A stretch of DNA of 64,000 nt from Jeotgalicoccus meleagridis (GCF_903994045.1 NZ_CAJEWD010000008.1:182246-246245); one strand, 5' to 3'. Counted from the stretch's first letter, positions 1 through 9,490 are shown. Numbers and translations are program-made. Notes: a model not told the origin generated them from the sequence alone.

Positions 1-529
1 AGCTTTTGACTACCCACTTCACATTGGTATTACTGAAAGTGGTACCTTATTTGCCGGAACAGTTAAAAGTGCAGCTGGACTAGGTACAATCATTTCTAAA
101 GGAATTGGTAATACAATGCGTATTTCATTGTCTGCTGATCCTGTTGAAGAGGTAAAAGTTTGTAAGGAACTACTAAAAACGTTTGGTCTAGCATCAAACG
201 CAGCAACTTTAATTGCATGTCCAACATGTGGTAGAATTGAAATCGACTTAATTTCCATTGCAAACGAAATGGAAGAATACATTTCTACAGTGAAAGCACC
301 ATTAAAAGTAGCAGTTCTAGGCTGTGCGGTTAATGGACCAGGTGAAGCACGCGAAGCCGATATCGGAATTGCCGGTGCACGTGGTGAAGGTTTACTCTTC
401 ATGCATGGTAAGACAGTAAGAAAAGTTCCAGAGGAAACAATGGTAGATGAATTGAAGAAAGAAATTGATATCTTAGCTGAAGAATATCATGAGAAAAAAC
501 GCTTAGAAAAAGAAGAAGCGAATTCATAA
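1..529 (+). CDS. ispG: 4-hydroxy-3-methylbut-2-enyl diphosphate synthase (flavodoxin), C-terminal part
   Basis: Cut by the window edge; the reading frame is open from base 2. IspG makes HMBPP, the penultimate step of the MEP isoprenoid pathway, using a [4Fe-4S] cluster. Visible are the end of the TIM barrel ([11 protein letters not shown], then [10 protein letters not shown]) and the iron-sulfur domain with the cluster cysteines in CPTCGR (codons at 218 and 227) and [11 protein letters not shown] (codon at 323), spaced as in the family. The tail is Lys/Glu-rich. The next pathway enzyme, ispH, lies 4.5 kb away on the same strand. The first ATG inside the window (116) is internal and not the start. 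Confidence 0.95.
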   Translation, partial: AFDYPLHIGITESGTLFAGTVKSAAGLGTIISKGIGNTMRISLSADPVEEVKVCKELLKTFGLASNAATLIACPTCGRIEIDLISIANEMEEYISTVKAPLKVAVLGCAVNGPGEAREADIGIAGARGEGLLFMHGKTVRKVPEETMVDELKKEIDILAEEYHEKKRLEKEEANS

Positions 530-534
530 GTAAA

Positions 535-572
535 AAAACTCTCTCCTTATCAATTGATAAGGAGAGAGTTTT
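535..572. terminator. Bidirectional terminator between ispG and zur
   Basis: This is a perfect 38-nt palindrome centred at 553/554, with A-runs on the left and T-runs on the right, lying between the ends of convergent ispG and zur. It can terminate transcription in both directions. Confidence 0.9.
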
Positions 573-575
573 ATT

Positions 576-989
576 TTAAGCACAATTTTCACATAAGCCG
601 TAGAGTTCTATTTTGTGACTATTTATTTTCACTCCTGATAGTTCCTCTTCCCACTTAGCAACTGGACAATAGCTAATAACTTGTATTTCACCACAACGCT
701 CACAAATAAAGTGATGGTGGTGATGATCTGTACAAGAAATCTTATACTGCATTTCTCCACCGAAACTTGTTTTCTCTAGGACATTAATATCATTTAAAGT
801 GTGTAGATTTCTATAGATTGTGTCATATGAAATACCTGGATATTCATTACTCATCATTGTTTGAATTTCTTTTGCGGATAAATATCTTTCATCCTGCATG
901 AATAATTCAATCATTCTTAGACGTTTTTTTGTCACTTTGAAATTTGCTTCTTTGAGTAATTCTTTATAATCATTGAGTTCTTTGTGCAT
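576..989 (-). CDS. zur: Zinc-responsive Fur-family repressor Zur
   Basis: A 137-residue Fur-family metal-dependent repressor of zinc uptake. The N-terminal winged helix is at about residues 10-75 (recognition region PGISYDTIYRNL). A histidine run (HHHHH near residue 90) leads into CERC (96/99), and CENC lies at the C-terminus (133/136), together forming the structural zinc site. It is the last gene of znuC-znuB-zur, and two Zur boxes on the operon promoter imply autoregulation. The ATG at 989 is chosen because AGGAG lies 9 nt upstream; an in-frame TTG at 998 touches that ribosome site and cannot be the start. Zur rather than Fur or PerR is inferred from the neighbours and the boxes. Confidence 0.9.
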   Translation of the reverse strand: MHKELNDYKELLKEANFKVTKKRLRMIELFMQDERYLSAKEIQTMMSNEYPGISYDTIYRNLHTLNDINVLEKTSFGGEMQYKISCTDHHHHHFICERCGEIQVISYCPVAKWEEELSGVKINSHKIELYGLCENCA

Positions 990-1815
990 TTCTAACAACT
1001 CCTATACGATTTAACAATAACGTGAATAATAGAATGGCGATAGACACTAGAACAATTGTACCTCCAGGTGAGATATTTAAGTGGAAGCCTAAGAATAAGC
1101 CGACAATAACTGAAATCTCTCCTAAGATGATACTGACAAACATCAACTGCTTAAAACTAGAAGTAATTCTCATAGCACTCGCAACAGGTAAGGTCATCAT
1201 TGCAGAGACAAGTAAAATACCAACGATTCTCATTGATGCACTGATTACCAAAGCCACTAAAATAATAAAAATCACATGAATATATTTATTTATTTTCATG
1301 ACGCCTGCATATTCTTCATCAAATGAAATCAAAAACATCTCTTTATAAAGAAGATAAACAAATAATAATACAATGACGCCTATCACTGATATCAACAACA
1401 GATCACTAAAACTTACTGCACTGATACTACCAAATAAATAACCAAATAAATCTTGATTGAATCCATTGGCTAAAGATAAAAATAATACACTAAGCGCAAT
1501 ACCTAGACTCATGATAATTGGGATTGCAATTTCAGAATAATGTTTGTAGACAGTTCGTAAGCGTTCGATTCCAAGTGAACCGACTACTGAAAAAATAATC
1601 CCTGAAAGTATAGGATTAATGACAATATTAAGCACTGAAGACAAATATACCCCAAAAGCAATACCACCTAGTGCAACGTGACTCAAAGCATCTGCGATTA
1701 GTGATAAGCGTCTAACTACTATAAAAGTCCCTAATAGAGGTGCTATTAAACCAACAATCAAACCACTAATAAAAGAATAACGCATGAAATCATAATTTAA
1801 GATTGCTTCAATCAT
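970..1815 (-). CDS. znuB: Zinc ABC transporter permease ZnuB
   Basis: A 281-residue membrane permease of the ABC-3 family (ZnuB/MntB/TroC). About eight hydrophobic segments run through it, and RRLSLIADALSHVALGG near residue 40 is typical of the family. It pairs with the ATPase just upstream, with an ATGA overlap, and is followed by zur with a 20-bp overlap. Zinc as substrate is inferred from zur and the Zur boxes. The start is the ATG at 1815, with AGGGAG 8 nt upstream; a GTG at 1824 lies inside the ribosome site. No substrate-binding lipoprotein gene is present in the operon, so it must lie elsewhere. Confidence 0.9.
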   Translation of the reverse strand: MIEAILNYDFMRYSFISGLIVGLIAPLLGTFIVVRRLSLIADALSHVALGGIAFGVYLSSVLNIVINPILSGIIFSVVGSLGIERLRTVYKHYSEIAIPIIMSLGIALSVLFLSLANGFNQDLFGYLFGSISAVSFSDLLLISVIGVIVLLFVYLLYKEMFLISFDEEYAGVMKINKYIHVIFIILVALVISASMRIVGILLVSAMMTLPVASAMRITSSFKQLMFVSIILGEISVIVGLFLGFHLNISPGGTIVLVSIAILLFTLLLNRIGVVRNAQRTQ

Positions 1816-2594
1816 TGACAACACTCCCTATCGTGACTGTGAGACACAAGTTGTAAAGGGAAACCATAAATCTTAGATAGTTCAGCTTCTCCTAAATTTT
1901 TGAATTCTTCATTAGTACCATGGAAGTGTAAATGTTCATTTAAACATGCAACCTTATCTGCATTATCAACTACTACACCGATATCATGTGTCACTAAGCA
2001 AATAGTGACATTCTCACTTTTCAATTTTAATAAGACATTGTAAAAATCTTTAACGTGCTGGCCATCAATGCCTTCGGTCGGTTCATCTAAAATTAAGACC
2101 GAAGGTTTATTAATCAATGCTCTTGCTATAAAGACTCTTTGAGTTTGGCCACCCGATAAATTAGAGATATTTTGATTTTTTAAATTTTCAATATCTAAAA
2201 GTTTTAGCACATCGTCTAATGCTGTATAGTCTTTATTATTGAAACGTTTAAACAAACCTTTCTCCTTAGTTAAGCCACTTAAAACCACTTCTTTTACCGT
2301 AGCAGGAAAGCCCTTAGCATTTAAAGCAGCCTTTTGAGATACATAACCAATCTCTTGCCAGGCGTTAAATGACTTTCTACTTTTACCATTGATTAATATC
2401 TCCCCTTCTTGCATCCGATAAACCCCTAGTATTAATTTAAGTAAGGTTGATTTACCAGAGCCATTTGGCCCGACGATTGCTAAAAAGTCTCCCTTATTAA
2501 TCGAAAAGGAAATATTTTTTAAAGCGGGTGTCGCTTCTAATTTGTCTTTATATTGATAGCTGACATTTTTTAATTCAAAAACTGGTGCTTCCAT
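1812..2594 (-). CDS. znuC: Zinc ABC transporter ATP-binding protein ZnuC
   Basis: A 260-residue ABC ATPase that powers the ZnuB permease. It shows Walker A GPNGSGKST, signature LSGGQTQR, Walker B VLILDEPTEG and switch H (VTHDIG). The C-terminus carries a short His/Cys-containing tail (SHSHDRECCQ) that may touch metal; this is inference. It is the first gene of the operon, next to a strong promoter covered by a Zur box. Two ATGs lie near the start; the second (2594) is preferred because AAGGAG is 8 nt upstream of it but only 2 nt from the first (2600). Confidence 0.92.
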   Translation of the reverse strand: MEAPVFELKNVSYQYKDKLEATPALKNISFSINKGDFLAIVGPNGSGKSTLLKLILGVYRMQEGEILINGKSRKSFNAWQEIGYVSQKAALNAKGFPATVKEVVLSGLTKEKGLFKRFNNKDYTALDDVLKLLDIENLKNQNISNLSGGQTQRVFIARALINKPSVLILDEPTEGIDGQHVKDFYNVLLKLKSENVTICLVTHDIGVVVDNADKVACLNEHLHFHGTNEEFKNLGEAELSKIYGFPLQLVSHSHDRECCQ

Positions 2595-2624
2595 TCGCAT
2601 GACTCCTTTTCTTGTCCCTTGTAA

Positions 2625-2668
2625 ATTATAAAGTAATCATTACGATTTGTAAATAGGAATCATTACGA
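2625..2668 (-). promoter_or_regulatory. znuC-znuB-zur promoter with two Zur boxes
   Basis: On the minus strand, -35 TTTACA (2648-2653) and -10 TATAAT (2625-2630) are 17 bp apart. The spacer is filled by a dyad centred at 2638 (GTAATCATTAC), matching the Bacillus Zur-box core. A second, partial copy (ATCATTACGA) is centred at 2661, just upstream of the -35. The centres are 23 bp apart, about two helical turns. Zinc-loaded Zur would occlude RNA polymerase. Confidence 0.85.
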
Positions 2669-2672
2669 AAAT

Positions 2673-2698
2673 AAAAAAGAACACTCTAAAGTGTTCTT
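2673..2698 (-). terminator. Terminator after nfo
   Basis: The stem AAGAACACT/AGTGTTCTT with a 4-nt loop is followed on the minus strand by a T-run. It overlaps the nfo stop codon and separates cshB-nfo from the zinc operon. Confidence 0.85.
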
Positions 2699-3602
2699 AG
2701 CTTAATTCATTTAAAGCTGGATTAATCTTGTACAGGAGATTTGGATCAAAAGTCCCGGATTTAATCATGTCAATCTCATATTTATAAGGGGCATTTCTAT
2801 TTTTCTTATCTGGTCCAACAAATGGTGTTTCTAAAATTTTAGGTATATCTTTAAATTCTGAATGGTTCACAATATAGGATAAGGCATCGAAGCCGATGTG
2901 ACCAAAACCAAAGTTTTCATGTCTGTCTTTATGAGCACCGCGCTCATTTTTTGAATCATTGATATGGAGTACTTTGATTCTTTCAATGCCAATTATTTTA
3001 TCAAATTCATTAAGGACACCGTCAAAATCATTTTTAATGTCATAACCAGCATCGTGAACATGACAAGTATCGAAAGTGACACTCAATCTTTCATTATGTG
3101 TAACACCTTCTATAATAGCGTGAAGTTCTTCAAAAGTGCGTCCAATCTCACTACCCTTACCAGCCATAGTTTCTAAAGCAATATCCACCTTATGATCATT
3201 GGTCAGTACTTCATTTAGACCTTTTATAATCTGCTTTATACCAGCGTCACTTCCAGCACCAACATGTGAACCAGGATGTAGAACAATCTGATTTGCACCT
3301 AAGGCTGCAGTTCTAACAATTTCTTCTTGTAAAAAATCCACACCTAATTCAAAGACATAGTCTTTCACTGTATTTGCGATATTAATAATATAAGGCGCAT
3401 GAACGACAAAGTTTTCTATACCAAGTGCCTTCATCTCTTCTTGTCCAGCCTCAATATTTAACTCATTAATATCTTTACGTCTTGTATTTTGTGGTGCCCC
3501 AGTGTAAATCATAAATGTGTTAGCACCATATGAAGCTGCAGTTTCTACTGATCCTTGTAACATTTTCTTGCCACTCATGGAAACATGGGAACCTAATAAC
3601 AA
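2697..3602 (-). CDS. nfo: Endonuclease IV (AP endonuclease)
   Basis: A 301-residue zinc-dependent AP endonuclease that cuts DNA 5' of abasic sites in base excision repair. Family motifs are GSHVSMSG at the N-terminus, the metal ligands in [20 protein letters not shown] and [13 protein letters not shown], and [22 protein letters not shown]. The start is taken as the TTG at 3602, giving [11 protein letters not shown] as in staphylococcal Nfo; AGAGG lies 9 nt upstream, whereas a TTG at 3611 directly abuts that site. It follows cshB by 12 nt, in the same order as in S. aureus. Confidence 0.95.
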   Translation of the reverse strand: MLLGSHVSMSGKKMLQGSVETAASYGANTFMIYTGAPQNTRRKDINELNIEAGQEEMKALGIENFVVHAPYIINIANTVKDYVFELGVDFLQEEIVRTAALGANQIVLHPGSHVGAGSDAGIKQIIKGLNEVLTNDHKVDIALETMAGKGSEIGRTFEELHAIIEGVTHNERLSVTFDTCHVHDAGYDIKNDFDGVLNEFDKIIGIERIKVLHINDSKNERGAHKDRHENFGFGHIGFDALSYIVNHSEFKDIPKILETPFVGPDKKNRNAPYKYEIDMIKSGTFDPNLLYKINPALNELS

Positions 3603-3614
3603 TCTTATCAACCT

Positions 3615-4952
3615 CTATTTATTATCTCTTTGTTTACGTTTCTTTTCATTTCTACTTTTGGCTTTTGCATAACGTCGTCTTTCCTGACGTTCTAGTTCTT
3701 CTTTTTGATATTTCATCTTTTTCTTATAGCCAGGTTTGACTTTTTTCGGTGCACGTACTTTATAGTTTTGAGATGTATTAGTTTTAGAACGACTTTGTCT
3801 GTTACCTCTCATCGTACGGTCTTTAATTTCTTTTAGTTCACCACCGCGTATATCCTCATGATTAAAGACATAACCTTTTTTCTCAAGTTCATCTATGAGA
3901 TTTTCTTCTGATGGCTCATATAAAGTAATTGCTACACCAGTATATGCACCCCGTCCAACTCGTCCAGAACGATGTGTAAAGAATTCGATTTGTTTTGGTA
4001 TATCGTAGTTAATAACATGAGATGCACCATCAAAGTCTAGTCCACGTGCTGCTAAATCACTTGCTACTACCCAGTGATATTCTAGATTTTCAATCTTTTT
4101 GATCTCTTGGCTTCTCTCTCTCGGTTTTAAGCCACCATGAAACAGTCCAACATTAACTTTATTTTCTTTTAAATATACAAAAAGCTCATCTGCTCTCTCT
4201 CTAGAGTTTGCAAATATTAGACCGATATACGGGCTGATCGTCGTCACTAATTGCAGTGTTTTTTCAAATTTAGATGCACCTTTAACGGGTACCAAACTAT
4301 AATGAATAGAAGCTTTATTTGTTGGGCTATCTATAACAATCGTCTCAGTATTACCAATATATTTTTCCATAAAATGCTTAAGAGGTTCTGGGATAGTCGC
4401 AGAAAATACGAGGAACTGACTATCATTTGTGATGCGGTTAGATATATAATCCACATCATTCATAAAGCCTAAATCAACCATTAAATCTGCTTCATCAATA
4501 ACAATTGACCAAGCGTCATGAATATCTAGGTCTTGACTATCAATTAAATCTTTAATTCTTGTTGGTGTGCCAATAACGAGCTGCGGTCTAGATTTCGCTC
4601 TTTCCTCGTCTTTTTTAATATCTGTCCCACCTATGAAAGAACGAACACTGATATCACCGTAATATTCAACTACTTTTTTGGCCATGTTCTCAAGTTGTTT
4701 TGATAACTCTCTTGTGGGTGCTAGAATAATCACTTGGGTCGTGTTTAACGTTTGATCAATTTTTGCTATTAATGGCAGTAAAAATGCATGACTTTTACCA
4801 CTACCAGTCGCTGACTGTGCAACGACATTAGCTCCTTTGAAGACTTTTGGGATGACGCGTTCTTGTACCATAGTCGGATGAGTAAACCCAATTTCTTCAA
4901 TTGCTTCTATCATTTTGTCATCAAACTCAAATCTATTAAATGCTTTTGACAT
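3615..4952 (-). CDS. cshB: DEAD-box RNA helicase CshB
   Basis: A 445-residue ATP-dependent RNA helicase, probably acting in cold-shock RNA unwinding or ribosome assembly. Motifs in order are FTHPTMVQ, SATGSGKS (about residues 47-54), PTRELS, DEAD, SAT and HRSGRVGR. It has a basic Lys/Arg-rich tail of about 70 residues, as in CshB/YqfR. The start is the ATG at 4952 with AGGTG 6 nt upstream; a GTG at 4961 is possible. It is probably co-transcribed with nfo. The cshB assignment rests on the syntenic position between nfo and ispH. Confidence 0.92.
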   Translation of the reverse strand: MSKAFNRFEFDDKMIEAIEEIGFTHPTMVQERVIPKVFKGANVVAQSATGSGKSHAFLLPLIAKIDQTLNTTQVIILAPTRELSKQLENMAKKVVEYYGDISVRSFIGGTDIKKDEERAKSRPQLVIGTPTRIKDLIDSQDLDIHDAWSIVIDEADLMVDLGFMNDVDYISNRITNDSQFLVFSATIPEPLKHFMEKYIGNTETIVIDSPTNKASIHYSLVPVKGASKFEKTLQLVTTISPYIGLIFANSRERADELFVYLKENKVNVGLFHGGLKPRERSQEIKKIENLEYHWVVASDLAARGLDFDGASHVINYDIPKQIEFFTHRSGRVGRGAYTGVAITLYEPSEENLIDELEKKGYVFNHEDIRGGELKEIKDRTMRGNRQSRSKTNTSQNYKVRAPKKVKPGYKKKMKYQKEELERQERRRYAKAKSRNEKKRKQRDNK

Positions 4953-5041
4953 ATATGTCACCTATTCCTTTTTAAACTCTTTATAATTATAACTAAAATT
5001 AGCTATTTCTGCTATAATATTCGTTTAACCAGCACGAACAT

Positions 5042-5069
5042 TTGAAAGTCGTGAAAAATTAAGTATAAT
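5042..5069 (+). promoter_or_regulatory. ispH promoter
   Basis: A sigma-A-type promoter with -35 TTGAAA (5042-5047) and -10 TATAAT (5064-5069), spacer 16. The start codon follows 25 nt later behind a strong AAGGAGGAG site. A second TATAAT at 5013-5018 lacks a good -35. Confidence 0.75.
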
Positions 5070-5093
5070 CAAGGTTAAGGAGGAGTTAAGCTA

Positions 5094-6056
5094 ATGGATA
5101 TAATTAAAATTTCACCGCGTGGATATTGTTATGGTGTTGTTGACGCAATGGTAATTGCAAGAAACGCTTCTCTAGATCAATCTCTACCGCGTCCTATATA
5201 TATTCTAGGTATGATTGTACACAATAAACATGTGACGGATGCATTTGAAGAAGAAGGTATTATTACTTTGGATGGTCCTAACAGGTTGGAAATACTAGAA
5301 CAAATCGAACATGGTACAGTAATCTTTACAGCTCACGGTGTATCACCTCAAGTGAAAGCTCGTGCAAAGGAAAAAGGTTTAGTCTGTATCGATGCGACAT
5401 GTCCAGATGTTGAGTTTACACATGACTTAATCAGAGAAAAAACTGCAGATGATTATGATGTCATCTACATTGGTAAAAAGGATCACCCAGAACCAGAAGG
5501 TGCTGTTGGTGTTGCCCCAGACCACGTTCACTTAATTGAAACACCTGAAGATGTAGAAAATTTGCCGGACTACTTATCTGATAAAAAACTAATTGTTACA
5601 AATCAAACAACAATGAGTCAGTGGGACGTTAGTCACTTAATGGATGACTTAAAGAAACGTTACCCACATATCGAAGTGCATAAGGAAATCTGTCTCGCAA
5701 CTCAAGTGCGTCAAGAAGCAGTTGCAGAACAAGCTGGTGAAGCAGATCTACTCATTGTAGTTGGAGATCCTAAGAGTAATAACTCTAACCGTTTAGCTCA
5801 AGTATCAGAGGAGATTGCACATACAAACTCACACCGTATTTCTTCTCTAAACGAACTTAAAACTGAATGGTTAAAAGATGTGAAGACAGTAGCGATTACT
5901 GCTGGTGCTTCTACACCAACTCCAATTGTTAAAGAAGTTATCAATTACATTAAAGATTATGACCCAGCTGAAGAGATTTTACCTGAGTCTAAAGTACCAA
6001 TGACTAAAATCTTACCTAAGATTAAAAATCCTACACCATCTAAAATTATGGAATAA
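5094..6056 (+). CDS. ispH: 4-hydroxy-3-methylbut-2-enyl diphosphate reductase
   Basis: A 320-residue iron-sulfur enzyme that converts HMBPP to IPP and DMAPP, the last step of the MEP pathway. The three cluster cysteines are at residues 12 (RGYCYGV), 103 (DATCPDV) and 200 (KEICLAT). Substrate-binding motifs include IVHN, TAHG, TNQTTMS and the SNNSNRL loop. It stands alone on the plus strand with its own promoter and terminator. The C-terminal extension of about 25 residues is Lys/Pro-rich. Confidence 0.96.
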   Translation: MDIIKISPRGYCYGVVDAMVIARNASLDQSLPRPIYILGMIVHNKHVTDAFEEEGIITLDGPNRLEILEQIEHGTVIFTAHGVSPQVKARAKEKGLVCIDATCPDVEFTHDLIREKTADDYDVIYIGKKDHPEPEGAVGVAPDHVHLIETPEDVENLPDYLSDKKLIVTNQTTMSQWDVSHLMDDLKKRYPHIEVHKEICLATQVRQEAVAEQAGEADLLIVVGDPKSNNSNRLAQVSEEIAHTNSHRISSLNELKTEWLKDVKTVAITAGASTPTPIVKEVINYIKDYDPAEEILPESKVPMTKILPKIKNPTPSKIME

Positions 6057-6058
6057 AG

Positions 6059-6089
6059 AAAACGTTCAAGTCACTGACTTGAACGTTTT
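6059..6089. terminator. Bidirectional terminator between ispH and nif3
   Basis: A near-perfect palindrome centred at 6074 (AACGTTCAAGTC and its complement), with an A-run before and a T-run after, between convergent ispH and nif3. Confidence 0.9.
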
Positions 6090-6091
6090 TC

Positions 6092-7168
6092 TTATTCAAA
6101 AGGATTGGTAGAAATTTCTGAAGCAAACACTTCAACCTCTATATTTTTTTCAATTAACTCTTTTAGACCGTCTTTCATTAAAAATTCTAAGTAATGACCT
6201 GCATCGATAATATTCTGACCGTTAAATTTAGCATCATAAGCTTCGTGATATTTTACGTCACCAGTAATCAAAACATCGATTCCTTCTTTAAATGCTTCAA
6301 CAGCATATGACATACCTGAACCACCTATAATGCCAACCTTATTGATCGCTTTATCATTTGCCTTCACTAAGTTGACAATTGGTCGTTTAATGATTTCTTC
6401 TATTTTTTCTTTTAAATCTTCTAAAGTTGTCTGACATTCAAAACTCACACCAAGACCAGAATCTCTTTTTCTATCTATACTGATAATATCAAAAGCTGGT
6501 TCTTCAAATGGATGATATTTATAAATATTAGAAACTACATCTTTTATATCTCGACCATCAAATATAAATTCTAATACATACTCATCCACAAATTCTAATT
6601 CTCCACTCTGACCGAGTGTGGGATTTGCTTGATCATTCGGCTTAAACTGCCCTTTCACAGGATACTCAAAAGATACATCGCTGTAATCTCCCATACGACC
6701 AAGTGACGCAGTATTTAACATATTTTCTTTAAATTCTTCTTTGTCATCGACTGTAATATTCACTCTTAATTTTTTAAAGTTCCCTTGATGCTGTAACAAA
6801 ATTTCAGTGTTTTCATAGCCTAAGCGTTTAGCAATCATATGACTTACACCATCAGGCTGGTGATCTAAGTTGGTGTGCATAGCGATTAAATTAATGTCGT
6901 GTTTGATTAATTTCCTAACAATTTGACCAATACCTTCTTCATTCACATTAGCCATTTTAGAAAAAATTAAGGGATGGTGGCTGACAATGACATTTAAATC
7001 CTTATCAATTGCCTCATCTATTGTCTCTATACTACAGTCCAGTGCTGTCAGTACCCCTGAGACTTGAGCGTTCATATCGCCAACTAAGAGGCCAGTATTA
7101 TCCCAAGCTTCACTGTCTGAAAACGGCGCAAGTTTATCGAGCTGTGCGTAGAGTTCACTTATCTTCAT
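6092..7168 (-). CDS. Nif3/YqfO-family dinuclear metal-binding protein
   Basis: A 358-residue NIF3-like protein (YqfO/DUF34). Metal-site motifs are VSHHPLIFSK near residue 65, MHTNLD near 97 and ITGDVKYHEA near 310. The length fits the long form, with a PII/CutA-like insertion between the two NIF3 halves (about 130-235). Molecular function is not settled; GTP cyclohydrolase-like and metal-handling roles have been proposed. The ATG at 7168 overlaps the trmK end by 14 nt, so the two are translationally coupled, as in B. subtilis and S. aureus. A TTG at 7171 is an alternative. Confidence 0.9.
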   Translation of the reverse strand: MKISELYAQLDKLAPFSDSEAWDNTGLLVGDMNAQVSGVLTALDCSIETIDEAIDKDLNVIVSHHPLIFSKMANVNEEGIGQIVRKLIKHDINLIAMHTNLDHQPDGVSHMIAKRLGYENTEILLQHQGNFKKLRVNITVDDKEEFKENMLNTASLGRMGDYSDVSFEYPVKGQFKPNDQANPTLGQSGELEFVDEYVLEFIFDGRDIKDVVSNIYKYHPFEEPAFDIISIDRKRDSGLGVSFECQTTLEDLKEKIEEIIKRPIVNLVKANDKAINKVGIIGGSGMSYAVEAFKEGIDVLITGDVKYHEAYDAKFNGQNIIDAGHYLEFLMKDGLKELIEKNIEVEVFASEISTNPFE

Positions 7169-7850
7169 CAAGTGCTAACACCTCACTTATTTGTTTAAGA
7201 TTATTTTTCAGCTTTAAAATTTGCTGTTCATTTTTCTCAACATCTTTTATACCTGATAAAATACCTTCTACATGTTTCTTTTCACGGTTTAGGTCATCTA
7301 TAAACAAAGTCGTTCGATTTTTCAAATTTATTGGTCCAAAACGCAGTTCTAAATCACTATAGTCGGCCGGGTCTTCTTTTACATAATCAAAAACGATAAT
7401 ATCATAAAAATGATGTCCGTCTTTATATTGAACTTCATCAGTAATTTCATAGCCTCTTTTGACCAGTACTTCTCTTATCTTTTTAGGATAAGTATTAGCC
7501 TGGATAACAAATCTAGGTTTACTAGTTAGATGATTGAATCCAGAGTCTATGATATCAGCGATTAAAGGTCCACCCATACCGCAAATTGTAATTGTATCTA
7601 CAGTATCTGAGGACTTTAATATCTCTAAGCCATTTCCAAAACGCACTTCTATTTGTTCACTTAATCCATAGTTTTCAACATTCTTTTGTGACGCTTCAAA
7701 AGGTCCTTGAACAACCTCACCACATAGGGCTTGATTAACAATTTTATTTTGCACAGCATATATTGGTAAATAGGCATGGTCTGAACCGATATCAACTAAA
7801 TTAGGTCCTGTAATAAAGTCTGCAACAATTTTAAGTCTTTCACTCAACAT
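7155..7850 (-). CDS. trmK: tRNA (adenine(22)-N1)-methyltransferase TrmK
   Basis: A 231-residue SAM-dependent methyltransferase that makes m1A22 in the D-arm of some tRNAs. The SAM site LVDIGSDHAYLPI is near residue 18, with TITICGMGGPLIADI as the next core motif. The C-terminus from about 160 is a predicted coiled coil, as in TrmK structures. AGGAGAG lies 7 nt before the ATG. It sits between cccA and nif3, the B. subtilis order. Confidence 0.92.
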   Translation of the reverse strand: MLSERLKIVADFITGPNLVDIGSDHAYLPIYAVQNKIVNQALCGEVVQGPFEASQKNVENYGLSEQIEVRFGNGLEILKSSDTVDTITICGMGGPLIADIIDSGFNHLTSKPRFVIQANTYPKKIREVLVKRGYEITDEVQYKDGHHFYDIIVFDYVKEDPADYSDLELRFGPINLKNRTTLFIDDLNREKKHVEGILSGIKDVEKNEQQILKLKNNLKQISEVLALDEDK

Positions 7851-7870
7851 ATTTTTCTCTCCTAGAAATG

Positions 7871-7896
7871 AAAAAAGACTCTCTAAAGGAGAGTCT
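7871..7896 (-). terminator. Terminator after cccA
   Basis: An 8-bp stem (AGACTCTC/GAGAGTCT) is followed on the minus strand by six T. It lies between cccA and trmK only 21 nt before the trmK start, so trmK depends on read-through or on a promoter I could not identify. Confidence 0.8.
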
Positions 7897-7907
7897 GATT
7901 TATAGAA

Positions 7908-8288
7908 TTATTGTTCTGAAAAGAACTGATAAAGTGCAGTAAGCTCTTCATCTGCAATTTGGTCAGCTGAGAATGCAGGCATTGACCCTTTACCATCACG
8001 AACAGTAGTTGTGAAAGTTTCTTCATCAAGGCTAGTACCAGCTAAAGCAGGTCCCATACCACCAGAGAAGTCCTGGCCGTGACATGATGCACAGTTATCA
8101 AGAGCGATACCTTCAGCATCAACATCTCCGCTTGAAGCTTCATCTCCACCACCTGATTCTTCTGAACCTTCTTCAGTTGCAACATCTTCTTCTCCTTCGT
8201 CAGTAGAGCCTACTCCAGATAATAGGAATACTAAACCGATTCCTAAGAAAATGATAAGTAAAAATGGAATTATAGGATTTTTATTCAA
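7908..8288 (-). CDS. cccA: Membrane-anchored cytochrome c (c-550/c-551 type)
   Basis: A 126-residue small c-type cytochrome on the outer face of the membrane that carries electrons in respiration. Residues 8-26 form an uncleaved membrane anchor, followed by an acidic Ser/Gly/Glu-rich linker (about 27-58). The haem site CASCH is near residue 66, with a later Met ligand in GSMPAF. The start is TTG (8288), the only option, with GAGGGGGT upstream. It has its own promoter and terminator between sigA and trmK, the B. subtilis cccA location. S. aureus lacks c-type cytochromes, so this gene helps place the organism. Confidence 0.92.
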   Translation of the reverse strand: MNKNPIIPFLLIIFLGIGLVFLLSGVGSTDEGEEDVATEEGSEESGGGDEASSGDVDAEGIALDNCASCHGQDFSGGMGPALAGTSLDEETFTTTVRDGKGSMPAFSADQIADEELTALYQFFSEQ

Positions 8289-8328
8289 TTCGTTACCCCC
8301 TCATCACATGGATTTAATCTCAATTACA

Positions 8329-8356
8329 ATTGTATCTCAAATTGTGACAAAGTCAA
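8329..8356 (-). promoter_or_regulatory. cccA promoter
   Basis: On the minus strand, -35 TTGACT (8351-8356) and -10 TACAAT (8329-8334) are separated by 16 bp. The cccA start lies about 40 nt downstream. Confidence 0.7.
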
Positions 8357-8383
8357 AACAATTTTGAGAAAAAATTACACATA

Positions 8384-9490
8384 TTAGTCCATAAAATCTT
8401 TTAATTTTTTACTTCTTGAAGGATGTCTTAATTTTCTTAGCGCTTTAGCTTCAATCTGTCTAATACGCTCTCTCGTTACTCCGAAGACCTTACCTACCTC
8501 TTCAAGTGTTCTTGTACGCCCATCATCTAATCCGAAACGAAGACGAAGAACATTCTCTTCACGGTCAGTTAAAGTATCTAAGACATCTTCTAATTGTTCT
8601 TTTAACAGCTCATAAGCTGCATGATCAGACGGACTCTGAGCTTCTTGGTCTTCAATAAAGTCTCCAAGATGACTGTCATCTTCTTCACCAATTGGTGTTT
8701 CTAGTGACACTGGCTCTTGTGCAATTTTTAGGATTTCCCTAACTTTTTCAGCTGGTAAATCCATCTCTTCTCCTATTTCTTCAGGCGTAGGTTCGCGTCC
8801 TAAATCTTGTAGTAGTTGACGTTGGATACGAATGAGCTTGTTGATTGTTTCAACCATGTGAACGGGTATTCTAATCGTTCTTGCCTGGTCAGCGATTGCA
8901 CGTGTGATGGCTTGGCGAATCCACCATGTTGCGTAAGTTGAGAATTTAAAACCTTTAGTAAAGTCGAATTTTTCAACGGCTTTAATTAACCCCATATTCC
9001 CTTCTTGAATTAAATCTAAGAAGAGCATACCACGGCCAACATAACGTTTAGCGATACTCACAACAAGTCTTAAGTTAGCCTCTGCAAGTCTTGCACGGGC
9101 AATATCGTCTCCGTCTTCAATTCTTTTTGCTAACTCTACTTCTTCTGAAGCAGTTAGGAGATCGACTCTGCCGATCTCTTTAAGGTACATTCTTACTGGG
9201 TCATTGATTTTAACACCTGGTGGTGCTGACATATCATGTAAATCTAGTTTTTCGTCTTTATCAGATGCATCTTTTTCGTTAACCATAGAGATGTCATTCT
9301 CATTTATTTCTTCAAAGAATTCATCCATAGCGTCAGAATCTAATTCAAAATTAGCTAGTTTATCTGCCACTTCTTCGTGTGAAAGTTGACCTTCTTTTTT
9401 ACCTTTTTCTAATAGGTATTGTTTGGCTTGGTCAATATTTGTAAATTCTACTTCTTTAGTTTCAGCAATTGCTGCTTTTTTGTTCGCCAT
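8384..9490 (-). CDS. sigA: Primary sigma factor SigA (RpoD)
   Basis: A 368-residue housekeeping sigma-70 factor of RNA polymerase. An acidic region 1.1 precedes region 1.2 ([17 protein letters not shown]). Region 2 contains [17 protein letters not shown] and ATWWIRQAI, region 3 follows, and region 4 ends with [15 protein letters not shown] and RHPSR. AGGAGG lies 8 nt before the ATG. It follows dnaG by 25 nt, the conserved primase-sigma pair. No clear terminator follows; the cccA promoter starts within 60 nt of the stop. Confidence 0.97.
   Translation of the reverse strand: MANKKAAIAETKEVEFTNIDQAKQYLLEKGKKEGQLSHEEVADKLANFELDSDAMDEFFEEINENDISMVNEKDASDKDEKLDLHDMSAPPGVKINDPVRMYLKEIGRVDLLTASEEVELAKRIEDGDDIARARLAEANLRLVVSIAKRYVGRGMLFLDLIQEGNMGLIKAVEKFDFTKGFKFSTYATWWIRQAITRAIADQARTIRIPVHMVETINKLIRIQRQLLQDLGREPTPEEIGEEMDLPAEKVREILKIAQEPVSLETPIGEEDDSHLGDFIEDQEAQSPSDHAAYELLKEQLEDVLDTLTDREENVLRLRFGLDDGRTRTLEEVGKVFGVTRERIRQIEAKALRKLRHPSRSKKLKDFMD

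Noticed and set aside
8335..8360. Possible Rex or FNR-type operator (TTGTGACAA-like) near the cccA promoter
   Set aside because: The symmetry is too poor against either consensus to claim a site.
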